A stretch of DNA of 64,000 bases from Phaeodactylibacter xiamenensis (GTDB lineage: Bacteria > Bacteroidota > Bacteroidia > Chitinophagales > Saprospiraceae), in contig NZ_JPOS01000083.1 in the NCBI RefSeq assembly GCF_000759025.1, positions 186,001 through 250,000 on the forward strand. Reading direction: 5' to 3'. The notes beneath the pieces were generated by a model. It was not told the DNA's origin. It made no database searches and saw only the letters and a list, made by a program, of their open reading frames with translations. This document shows, piece by piece, positions 42,001-49,482 of the stretch (positions are counted from its first letter, which is position 1; every line of letters starts with the position of its first letter). The translations under genes and the position numbers were made by a program.

Positions 42001-45000
42001 GATCGACGGCGAGCTGACAGCGTCTGACCCACAGATCGAGCTGGCGGACTACTCTTGCTTCCTCGACTACCTGTTTAACATCTTCGGCCCTATAACCACG
42101 CCACTGGCGGGCCCACAGTACTACGACCTGATCGAATTCCAGGTTAGTGAAGAGGATGTATATACAATTTACCTGACTGCGCCAGCCGGCTGGAACGGCG
42201 GAGCAGCGACAGCGGTATTCCAGGGCGGCTTCAACCCTGACAGCCCATGTGAGAATATCCTCACGGCGTCAACAGCGGACCTGAACAGCGCGAACCTCGG
42301 CCCTGTGGGCGGCGGTATCAACCCGACAATCCGTATGACGCTGCCACTGCGCCCATACGAGACTTACACTGTACTGGTATCTTCAGTAGATGCGGAGCAG
42401 GTAGGCCCTTACACGCACACGATCTTCAGCGACGGCAACGGCCTTGTAGGCTCGTGGAACTTCACGCAGACGACACTGCCAGACTGGACGACCCAGTTTG
42501 ACACGACGTTCTCTGCCCTGCCATCGACTACCGAGCAGCTGGTACTGCCATTGTTCTGCAATGACTTCGGCCAGATCTACGGCGGCGACGCAGGTTCTGT
42601 AGCACAGGAGACTGCATTCATCAGCGGTACTTACCAGTGGGTAGGCGCGCCAAGTGCGACGGACAACTGCGACAACAACGTAGGCATCACAGCGACGGAC
42701 AGCTTCACAGCTTCCGGCGACTGCGGCGACGTAGTAATCACGCGCTCCTTCACGGCTACTGACGACCAGGGCCTGACAGACGAGTGCCAGCAGCAGATCA
42801 CTTTCCGCAAGCCAACGCTTGCTGACGTGACGAACCCGCCGATCACGGTAGTGGTAGAGTGCGACGAGGACTTCCCAACGCTGGCGAACGGCAACCCGGC
42901 TCCAGAGCTGACGGGCTATCCGTTCATCTTCACAGCGTTCGGCATCTTTGACATTGCTCCGAATTACTGCAACATCGGCGCTTCTTACGAAGACCTGCCA
43001 ACAGTAGACGAGTGCGAAGGCCGCTTCAAGTTCCGCCGTGAGTGGACCGTATTTGACTGGTGCGACCCAGGCAGCACAGTGATCATCGACCAGCTGATCA
43101 AAGTTGGCGACTACACTGCTCCTACGGTAACCTGCCCTTCAGACACACCAATTGCTTACTCTACAAGCCCATTCTCTTGTGGTGCATCTTTCGAGGTGCC
43201 AATGCCAGGCGTGAGCGACAACTGCTCCAACGTAACGGTATACACTGAGATCGTGACGACAACAGAGGAAGAGGTGATCAACCAGTACGGCCTGCCAACC
43301 GGACAGTTTGTGATCGACACCGTAGTGGTGCGCACAATCCAGCCTGGCGCGAACCGTTTCGTATCCTCTATCCCATTCGGCGACCACTTCTTCCGCTATG
43401 TGGCAGAAGACGACTGTGGCAATGAGACGGAGCTGTACTGCCCATTCTCCGTGATCGACCAGATCGAGCCAGTGGCAGTATGCGACGACCAGCTGAACGT
43501 AAGCATCGGCGGCGGCAACATCGTGCCAGGCCAGCCAGCGCTTGCACGGGTGTTCGCATCTGACGTGGACGAAGGCTCATGGGACAACTGCGGTGATGTA
43601 TCTATCGCGATCTTCCGCAACAACTTCAACCCGGTCACTTACACTTGCGGCACGCAGAACAGCGTAACCGGCGATTTCGTCGACTTCTTCTGCTGTGACG
43701 TAGGCGTTACATCTGATATCACACTGGTTGTGACCGACCAGTACGGCAACCAGAACTCCTGCTGGCTGAGCGTTACGCCAGAGGACAAGATCAACCCATT
43801 CTGTGACGCGCCAGACAACGTAGTTGTGGATTGCGACGACCTGCCATACGGCTTCGACGCATCTGACGCAGGCCAGCTGGAAGACCTGTTCGGCATGGCG
43901 ACGGGCGCAGACAACTGCGGCGTAGCATCTGTACAGCAGGTAGCATCGAACGCTGACCTGGAGTGCGGCTACGGCTCCATCACTCGTATCTTCCGCGTCA
44001 CTGACGTGAACGGCCTGAGCAGCACGAACAGCTGTGTGCAGGTGATCACGATCAATGAGGTGCACAACTACGAGATCAAGTTCCCGAAAGACGCTGAGGC
44101 GGACTGTGGAGTAGCAGAACCAGATAGTGTAATCTACAACGAGCTTGGCTGCGACCTGCTTGCAGTGACAAGCAACGACGAGCAGTTCTCTGCATCCGGC
44201 GACGAGTGCTACAAGATCTTCCGTACGTGGAAGGTGATCAACTGGTGCCAGTATGACGGCGAGAGCGACCCCTACATCGTGGGCCGCGACGAAGACTGTA
44301 ACGGCACGCCAGGTGATGAATGCATTTGGCTGCTTGCGCGCCCGAACGGCAAAATCTACTTCGATGAGGACACAGACGAGTCGCCTGACAACAACGTTCC
44401 AGGCATCAACTTCTGTGGTACGTCAAACGACTACTACGACTTTGACTACGATGAGACTGGCTACTACCAGTACACTCAGATCATCAAGGTATACGACGAC
44501 ACGGCTCCTGAGATCAGCTTCACGCAGGCAGACGCATTCTGCTCACTGGACAACGTGAACTGTGATGCGAACGTGACTTATCCGTTCAGCATCGATGAGG
44601 ACTGTACGCCAGACGGCCTGACGATCAAGGTGTTCCTTGACCCATTCCTGAGCGGCGACCTTGTGGAGCTGACAGGCGTGGTATCTGGTTCTTACCCAGA
44701 CTACACGATCACAGTGAACGACCTGCCAATCGGCAGCCACGCGTTCGAAGTGCATGTACTGGACGGCTGTGGCAACTCAGACCTTGCGATCCTGCCATTC
44801 GACATCATCGACTGCAAGGCGCCAGCGCCAATTTGCATCAACGGCATTGCGATCGAGCTGATGCCAGTAGACGAGGACGGCGACAACCTGCCGGACCCGG
44901 GTGCAGGCATGGCTGAGATCTGGGCGAGCGACTTCATCGCTTCTCCGATCACTGACTGCTCTGAGCCGATCAAGTACTCTATCAACCGTGTAGGCGAGCC

Positions 45001-46378
45001 TAACGACCCTGACCAGGCCGGCCTTGTGCTGACTTGCGACGACGAAGGCACGCTGGTGATCGAGATCTGGGCGTACGACGCAGCTGGCAACAGCGACTTC
45101 TGCGAGACTTACATCCTGGTACAGGACAACATGGGCGTATGCGGTGCAGCAGCACCAATGGCAGCCGGTGCAGTCAATACCGAGGACAACGAGCCGGTAG
45201 AAGATGTACAGGTCAGCCTTTCCGGCCAGGCTTCTACAGCGATGACGACTCAGAACGACGGCGCTTACGTATTCACGAACCTGACATCAGGCCTTGACTA
45301 CACGATCACGCCACAGCGCGACGGCGACTACCTCAACGGTGTGTCTACGTTCGACCTGGTACTGATCAGCAAGCACATCCTGGGCGTTGGCCCGCTGAGC
45401 ACGCCATACCAGCGTATCGCAGCGGACGTTAACAACTCTGGCTCTATCACTACTCTGGACCTGATCCAGCTGCGCAAGCTGATCCTGTCTATCGATACAG
45501 AGTTTGCTAACAACACGAGCTGGCGCTTTGTGGAGACGGCTTACGTCTTCCCAGACCCATCTAACCCATGGGCAGAGCAGTTCCCGGAAGTGATCAACAT
45601 CAACGACCTTCCATCCACAGGCATTAACGGCGCGGACTTCGTAGCAGTTAAGATCGGTGATGTGAACGGCGATGCTACGGCGAACAGCTTTGCAGTGGTT
45701 GACGAGCGCAGCTACGAAGGCACATTCGCGCTGCAGACAGCAGAGCAGGAGCTGAAGGCGGGCAATGAGTACCGCGTAAGCTTCACAGCTGCTGACCTTG
45801 CACGCATCGAGGGCTACCAGGCGACGCTGACGCTGAGCAACGGCGTAGAGCTGGTAGACATCGTGAGCGGTGTAGCGACTGAAGACAACTTCGGCCTGAC
45901 TTACCTGGGCGAAGGCATGATCACGACAAGCTGGAACGGCGAAGCATCTGATGCAGAGCTGTTCACCCTGGTATTGCGCGCAAACAGCGACGTGATGCTG
46001 AGCGAAGTACTGGGCGTAAGCTCAGCAGTTACGAAGGCAGAAGCTTACGGCAAAGACGGCAGCTTCCAGGACGTAGCGATCGAGTTTGGCTCCGCCTCCG
46101 CTACAGCTTCGGCGGACAGGTTCGAGCTGTACCAGAACCAGCCAAACCCATTCAAGGGCGAGACTGTGATCGGCTTCAACCTGCAAGAGGCAGCACAGGT
46201 AACAATCACCATCAGCGACGTAACAGGCAAGGTACTGAAGCTGTACCGCCAGGACGGCTCTAAGGGCTACAACCACATCACGGTTAAGTCTTCTGAGCTT
46301 GCGGCGACCGGCGTAGTGTCTTACACTGTTGAGACTGGTGACTACACAGCAACGAAGAAGATGGTCATCGTCAAGTAA
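39026..46378 (+). CDS. Giant HYR/Ig-like repeat surface protein with T9SS type A sorting domain
   Basis: The 2450-residue protein has a signal peptide (LAGAFAFALLTFLGLPQAFAQ), then an Fn3-like domain. Many beta-sandwich repeats of about 90-120 residues follow, with forms of DNCG, DDCD and ATDENGNNTTLTY, resembling HYR domains. At about residues 800-960 is an inserted jelly-roll-like domain. Near residue 2050 a carboxypeptidase-regulatory-like domain (VQVSLSGQASTAMTTQNDGAYVF) precedes a dockerin-like segment (ADVNNSGSITTLDLIQLRKLIL). A cohesin-like domain (residues about 2230-2360) and a type A sorting domain (ELYQNQPNPFKGETVIGF ... DVTGKVLKLYRQ ... KKMVIVK) end it. The gene has a strong codon preference, for example CTG, GGC, GAC, AAC and CCA, suggesting high expression. 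An adhesin or sheath role is inferred. Confidence 0.87.
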   Translation: MEKTKFTFVSPSRLAGAFAFALLTFLGLPQAFAQDCPTPSNVDVSYNCDGVVVLDWDITDPSGLVQSYTVDIENGNQPVVDFVNMTSTELTIVAGTLTPGTTYNYAITANCAASNVSSATGQIDGADIQDRQPTISITNVNNPVCPGDEFSGSFTVTVNDDCGASYNISVGGTTFFNVPAGFGIVFGGLNAAVGGTTYTVNLSLSSAGGCQFNTDQTGCVSSVSATQTLTPSDSQAPGMDVTAAGGVDLGSGAVLTYTPPEGECGVQLLWSVFPFDNCGGPSDIDFTASVTNNNLGVFPTASVTQDAVDAAYAVNIFAAVGTNVVTLSATDENGNNTTLTYTIEVLDVRIPEIYGPGDMQVQIPACQDEGVPVNWTVSTVDDCDITPDLVQTAGPSSGSTLTAGTYTVSYTSTDDSGNTASYSFDIEVTQAASPAPIVDVSGNGQFNVPACEDNAEVVFSGNVYDCDLTVFNFNPADLTVSGADVAISYFLPQEDYVYFEATGNLEPGDYLISVSYQGVTVDHAVSVIQDANQPATVTMPGNLAFLEPLCADGADLSFQVQITDDCDADLSGATFTLNGGAAPAVDAAASDEANGLYVWNLAGIPAGSYTLVATFEDSNGALSEGTATFTVTDQPDNSAPIIIYPSQNINIALDPCAENAVASQVFQITAIDNCDGDLDPTVSVSAGTGSVTAVPGGYVFMGGLGVHTITITATDAAGNSRTESFAINVTQAPAPQENLACNDNINVTLDDNCSRVITADMVLEGNFGCFEESDFAVNIVNDDNPANGNILDGHGQFIYEIDFATTAQPVVGFTGDFAPGNWSILQQNNGSVSFAANGASVDFDGPDGIGCFGTGAEASIAIAMPNDGNVTFDYDYTSLDIFGSGWDAFIALVDANGNVTVLVNTINSVNAAGTVNVDVAAGDVLAIGVASVDCTLGPGVATVDNFVFSPLTPDAAGFEPCWGYVTGEDKTAPVIECPDDTDVATVSVPVQTIDGELTASDPQIELADYSCFLDYLFNIFGPITTPLAGPQYYDLIEFQVSEEDVYTIYLTAPAGWNGGAATAVFQGGFNPDSPCENILTASTADLNSANLGPVGGGINPTIRMTLPLRPYETYTVLVSSVDAEQVGPYTHTIFSDGNGLVGSWNFTQTTLPDWTTQFDTTFSALPSTTEQLVLPLFCNDFGQIYGGDAGSVAQETAFISGTYQWVGAPSATDNCDNNVGITATDSFTASGDCGDVVITRSFTATDDQGLTDECQQQITFRKPTLADVTNPPITVVVECDEDFPTLANGNPAPELTGYPFIFTAFGIFDIAPNYCNIGASYEDLPTVDECEGRFKFRREWTVFDWCDPGSTVIIDQLIKVGDYTAPTVTCPSDTPIAYSTSPFSCGASFEVPMPGVSDNCSNVTVYTEIVTTTEEEVINQYGLPTGQFVIDTVVVRTIQPGANRFVSSIPFGDHFFRYVAEDDCGNETELYCPFSVIDQIEPVAVCDDQLNVSIGGGNIVPGQPALARVFASDVDEGSWDNCGDVSIAIFRNNFNPVTYTCGTQNSVTGDFVDFFCCDVGVTSDITLVVTDQYGNQNSCWLSVTPEDKINPFCDAPDNVVVDCDDLPYGFDASDAGQLEDLFGMATGADNCGVASVQQVASNADLECGYGSITRIFRVTDVNGLSSTNSCVQVITINEVHNYEIKFPKDAEADCGVAEPDSVIYNELGCDLLAVTSNDEQFSASGDECYKIFRTWKVINWCQYDGESDPYIVGRDEDCNGTPGDECIWLLARPNGKIYFDEDTDESPDNNVPGINFCGTSNDYYDFDYDETGYYQYTQIIKVYDDTAPEISFTQADAFCSLDNVNCDANVTYPFSIDEDCTPDGLTIKVFLDPFLSGDLVELTGVVSGSYPDYTITVNDLPIGSHAFEVHVLDGCGNSDLAILPFDIIDCKAPAPICINGIAIELMPVDEDGDNLPDPGAGMAEIWASDFIASPITDCSEPIKYSINRVGEPNDPDQAGLVLTCDDEGTLVIEIWAYDAAGNSDFCETYILVQDNMGVCGAAAPMAAGAVNTEDNEPVEDVQVSLSGQASTAMTTQNDGAYVFTNLTSGLDYTITPQRDGDYLNGVSTFDLVLISKHILGVGPLSTPYQRIAADVNNSGSITTLDLIQLRKLILSIDTEFANNTSWRFVETAYVFPDPSNPWAEQFPEVININDLPSTGINGADFVAVKIGDVNGDATANSFAVVDERSYEGTFALQTAEQELKAGNEYRVSFTAADLARIEGYQATLTLSNGVELVDIVSGVATEDNFGLTYLGEGMITTSWNGEASDAELFTLVLRANSDVMLSEVLGVSSAVTKAEAYGKDGSFQDVAIEFGSASATASADRFELYQNQPNPFKGETVIGFNLQEAAQVTITISDVTGKVLKLYRQDGSKGYNHITVKSSELAATGVVSYTVETGDYTATKKMVIVK

Positions 46379-46402
46379 CCATCTCTTTGAGATATAGCCC
46401 GG

Positions 46403-46482
46403 CGGGCGCTGCTTAGGCGGCGCCCGCAGTGGGCAGACCGGGAGGCCGGGCATCCGAAAGGGCGCCCGGCCTTTCTGGTTTT
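46403..46482 (+). terminator. Tandem GC-rich hairpins and terminator after the giant gene
   Basis: The first hairpin is CGGGCGC/GCGCCCG (46403-46426). The second is GGCCGGGC/GCCCGGCC (46444-46471), followed by TTTCTGGTTTTATT. The second is the likely terminator. Confidence 0.75.
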
Positions 46483-46926
46483 ATTCTACGCTCTTACGTC
46501 TCTGTACAGAATTGAAACTTAGTTACCAATTGTGATTAGATCGAATTACTACTCGCCAGAGTTTTCTGCCCCTAAGTCCCTTACCAATTGCAATAAGCTT
46601 AACCGCCGGGCGGGGGGACGGTCCATCGATATAGAGGGACTACTTTAGCAGTCGTGTCGTATTTTGATCTCTTGCCAGTATTCATTGCAGAGAAGGAGTT
46701 ATTTCCTAAACAGCCATCCCATCCGCGCATGCCATGCACTGTTTACTTACTGTTCAAGCGTAGTCAGGCTCCTTATTGGCTAGGCTGATACTGGGGCAGA
46801 CAACGCCCTAACCATGCTTTTGCAACTAAGAAAACTTCAGTGTTTTAGTGCTTTAAAGAATAATAAAAGCAGCAGGATATCTAGAGAATGTATTCTATTG
46901 AGGCAGGAAAGTCACTACCGGGCATA
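46483..46926. other. Intergenic stretch without visible genes
   Basis: About 440 bases lie between the giant gene's terminator and the RRM gene's terminator. I find no frame with recognisable protein, no tRNA and no clear repeat. Confidence 0.5.
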
Positions 46927-46927
46927 A

Positions 46928-46961
46928 GAAAAGCCCTGAGGGTGGTTACTCAGGGCTTTTC
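46928..46961 (-). terminator. Perfect hairpin after the first RRM gene
   Basis: A perfect 13-bp stem (GAAAAGCCCTGAG against CTCAGGGCTTTTC) with an 8-base loop lies 41 bases after the stop of the RRM gene on the minus strand. A degenerate version follows the second RRM gene at about 47569-47600. Confidence 0.75.
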
Positions 46962-47002
46962 AAAGCAGAATATATCATACGGTGAGGCAAAGCCTCAATC
47001 GA

Positions 47003-47320
47003 TTAATATCTTCCTCCACGGTTGTAGCCGCCGCCACCGCCGCGGTTATAACCACCACCGCCACCGCCGCGACGGTTTTCGCGTGGTTCAGCTTCTTTAA
47101 CAACAATGGTACGACCATCCAGCTCCTGATCGTTCAGTTGGCGGATTGCTTCACGGGCTTCATCGTCATTTGGCATTTCTACAAAACCAAAGCCTTTAGA
47201 ACGGCCTGTGTCGCGGTCCATGATGATCTTGGCAGAATCGACAGCGCCGAATTCTTCGAATGCGTACTGCAGGTCAGACTCCTGCGTGTCGTAGTTGAGC
47301 TTAGCAACAAAAATATTCAT
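47003..47320 (-). CDS. RRM-type glycine-rich RNA-binding protein
   Basis: The chosen ATG at 47320 gives MNIFVAKLNYDTQESDL and about 105 residues; the frame extends to 47353 but the added residues have no match. The RRM spans residues 1-78 with RNP2 (IFVAKL) and RNP1 (KGFGFVEM). The C-terminus is a Gly/Tyr/Arg-rich tail (two GGGGGYNRG units). Such proteins act on mRNA, often under cold stress. The closest paralogue follows at 47642. Confidence 0.93.
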   Translation of the reverse strand: MNIFVAKLNYDTQESDLQYAFEEFGAVDSAKIIMDRDTGRSKGFGFVEMPNDDEAREAIRQLNDQELDGRTIVVKEAEPRENRRGGGGGGYNRGGGGGYNRGGRY

Positions 47321-47641
47321 AAAACAAAATTGGTACTGTGACTGGCACAGCAAACTAAAAATAAGGTGAAAAATGAAAAAAACTAAGGAAAGGATAAAGT
47401 AGAGCGGAAGAATACCTGAACACTAGATCTGTTTACTTAATTAATTCCGTCACAAAGGTGCAATATATTTTGTTATGATGCTCGTTTTTCCAAAAAAAAG
47501 TTGACAAAACAGCACAATTTTTTTTAAAAAACCCTTTAACCTGCTTTAGGAAGCTCTTTTCAGGAATGAGAAAAGTCCTGAGCAAGTTCCCGGGCTTTCC
47601 AAAACAGAATATATCGCGCACTGAGGCAATCCCTCAAATGA

Positions 47642-47908
47642 TTAGTACCTTCCACCACCACGGTTGCCTCGTGGTTCGGCTTCTTTGACTACAATAGAGC
47701 GACCGTCGAGGTCTTGTTCGTTTAGTGCATTAATGGCTGCACGAGCCTCTTCATCATCTGGCATTTCGACAAAACCAAAGCCTTTGGAACGGCCGGTATC
47801 GCGGTCCATGATGATCTTTGCTGAATCAACGGCGCCGAATTCTTCAAATGCATACTGCAAATCAGATTCGCGGGTGTCGTAGTTCAGTCTCGCAACAAAA
47901 ATATTCAT
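47642..47908 (-). CDS. RRM-type RNA-binding protein, short paralogue
   Basis: The 88 residues are nearly identical to the first paralogue over the RRM (MNIFVARLNYDTRESDL ... KGFGFVEMPDDEEARAAI), but the Gly-rich tail is reduced to RGNRGGGRY. RNP2 and RNP1 are intact. The 3' flank also resembles that of the paralogue (CAGAATATATC in both), so the genes arose by tandem duplication including the 3' untranslated region. Confidence 0.93.
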   Translation of the reverse strand: MNIFVARLNYDTRESDLQYAFEEFGAVDSAKIIMDRDTGRSKGFGFVEMPDDEEARAAINALNEQDLDGRSIVVKEAEPRGNRGGGRY

Positions 47909-48128
47909 AACAAAAAATTAGTCCTCCGCATATGCGGAAAAGTCAAAAAAAAATAGAAATAACTAAGGAAGGATAAAATAGAAAGGAAAAGACAGACTAA
48001 TTCAGCCTTTGGCTTAATTAATTCATTGCTAATTTAACACTTTTTGGACGGTTTTCCAAGCGGGAGTGCCTTGTTTTACTGCGGTTTGAGTGGACAGGCC
48101 CAGTTCATCAGCTTTCCTTTATCCACTT

Positions 48129-48156
48129 AGTGTATGTTTGCTTCCAAACATACACT
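48129..48156. terminator. Hairpin after the gasdermin operon
   Basis: AGTGTATGTTTG and CAAACATACACT form a perfect 12-bp stem with a CTTC loop, 12 bases past the last stop codon of the operon. There is no T-tract, so it may be a 3'-end stabiliser and not an intrinsic terminator. Confidence 0.55.
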
Positions 48157-48167
48157 TAAACTCGTCC

Positions 48168-49310
48168 TTAAGCTTTAATCCGAGACTGAATCATAGAAAT
48201 CCGCTCCCGTGTACGCTTCACCAAGGTCTCAAGGCGGGCAAGTTGAACCTCACCGGCACGCTCAGAAAGGGATTTTTCAAAATAGACAAGTTGGCGCTCC
48301 AGCATGTCTAACTGGTCTTTTGAGGTGAGGGTGTCTATGTTGTCTACGCCAGTGCTTTGAAGTCTTTCACTGCTTTCCGTAGTAGATCTGGCTTCTCCCA
48401 ACTTCCTCCTGACCTCCTCAAGTTGGTGTCTGGTTTCTTTAATTTGCTCTTCGAGGTTGAACTTCATAGATGGATCAAAAACCTTAATTAAAGCCTCATT
48501 AAAGGAGTTTAGCTTGCGTTGTAGTAGTGCCGCCTGATATTCCAGCCCTTGTCTTTCCAAGTCACTCAAGGAATTAACTTGTCCATCACTACCTGAATTG
48601 ACAGGTTGCTCTTCCTGCACTTTGCCGAGAATCAGGTCTTCTTCCTCCAGACTATCCACCAAATCAATCATAGCATATTGGATTTGATTGAAGGTCAACT
48701 GAGCAGACTCACTGCGGATCGTGCCCTGATTTTGTTCCCGTTTAGTCCGATTGTAGCGGGCCTGCTGCATGATGATATCGGTCCCCCGGTAAGAATCATC
48801 GGAAATCAGGTCATTGAGCGTATCGAACACCCGCTCGAATTCTCCGGCAGCCAGGAAGCCTTTGAGTTGTTTTTTCAATCCCTTAAGGGTGGTGGGTTTC
48901 GCTTTTTTTGGAGCGGGTTTATCATCAGAACCTCTGCGAGTATCGAAGCTACTTCCACGGCTTGACGTAGCACCATCCGGCGCTGTGCCACGCTTCTCCT
49001 CCACCGGTTCATAAGCGAAGTCCTTGAGACGGAACATGAACTCGCCGCCCATGTCGCCCACATCGTACAAAGCTGCGCCACGTGGCAGCTGGTCTTTTGC
49101 ATTTTGCCCTACTGCATAAAGGACCCTATTGCAAAATTCGGACACCCGCAGGCGTTTGTCTTGGTTGTTTTTTAACACTGCTAATACTGCTTGCGCAAAA
49201 TGGCTATGCTGACCTGGACGTCCATCAGCAGAAATGGGCTCGTTGCGCCCAGCCGTGAGTAACCACCGTGATGGCATACTTTCCAAGCGATCTTTATAAG
49301 AATTCGACAT
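48168..49310 (-). CDS. Caspase small-subunit region, EAD11-like domain and coiled coil
   Basis: The 380 residues begin with MSNSYKDRLESMPSRWLLTAGR, which corresponds to the part of caspase-like peptidases following the catalytic Cys (residues 1-95, with ISADGRPGQHSHFAQAVL and PRGAALYDV). A Ser/Lys/Pro-rich linker follows. Residues 142-222 resemble Effector-Associated Domain 11, an all-helical adaptor with IIMQQARYNRTKREQNQGTI and a final QIQYAMIDLVDSL. The rest (about 255-380) is coiled coil. The preceding gene ends exactly at the catalytic Cys region, so the caspase is divided between the two ORFs, 172 bases apart. EADs bind partner proteins by like-with-like contacts. It could be a natural split or a break by mutation. 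Confidence 0.78.
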   Translation of the reverse strand: MSNSYKDRLESMPSRWLLTAGRNEPISADGRPGQHSHFAQAVLAVLKNNQDKRLRVSEFCNRVLYAVGQNAKDQLPRGAALYDVGDMGGEFMFRLKDFAYEPVEEKRGTAPDGATSSRGSSFDTRRGSDDKPAPKKAKPTTLKGLKKQLKGFLAAGEFERVFDTLNDLISDDSYRGTDIIMQQARYNRTKREQNQGTIRSESAQLTFNQIQYAMIDLVDSLEEEDLILGKVQEEQPVNSGSDGQVNSLSDLERQGLEYQAALLQRKLNSFNEALIKVFDPSMKFNLEEQIKETRHQLEEVRRKLGEARSTTESSERLQSTGVDNIDTLTSKDQLDMLERQLVYFEKSLSERAGEVQLARLETLVKRTRERISMIQSRIKA

Positions 49311-49482
49311 ACCAATTGTGAAAAATTGAAATTCATTAAACTTCTACTGTAATAACTTGATCTTTTACTAGGATTTCCTCGAAAAGGATATGCATTGATT
49401 AATATTATGACGAGTAGACTAACAACTTTTCAAGATTAAGGGTAATAATGCCTCTAAAGTATAAATAAGATGAGATATTTCA

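Noticed and set aside
47321-47353. Upstream extension of the first RRM gene (MLCQSQYQFCF)
   Set aside because: The paralogue starts at the equivalent of 47320 and the extension has no similarity to RRM proteins.
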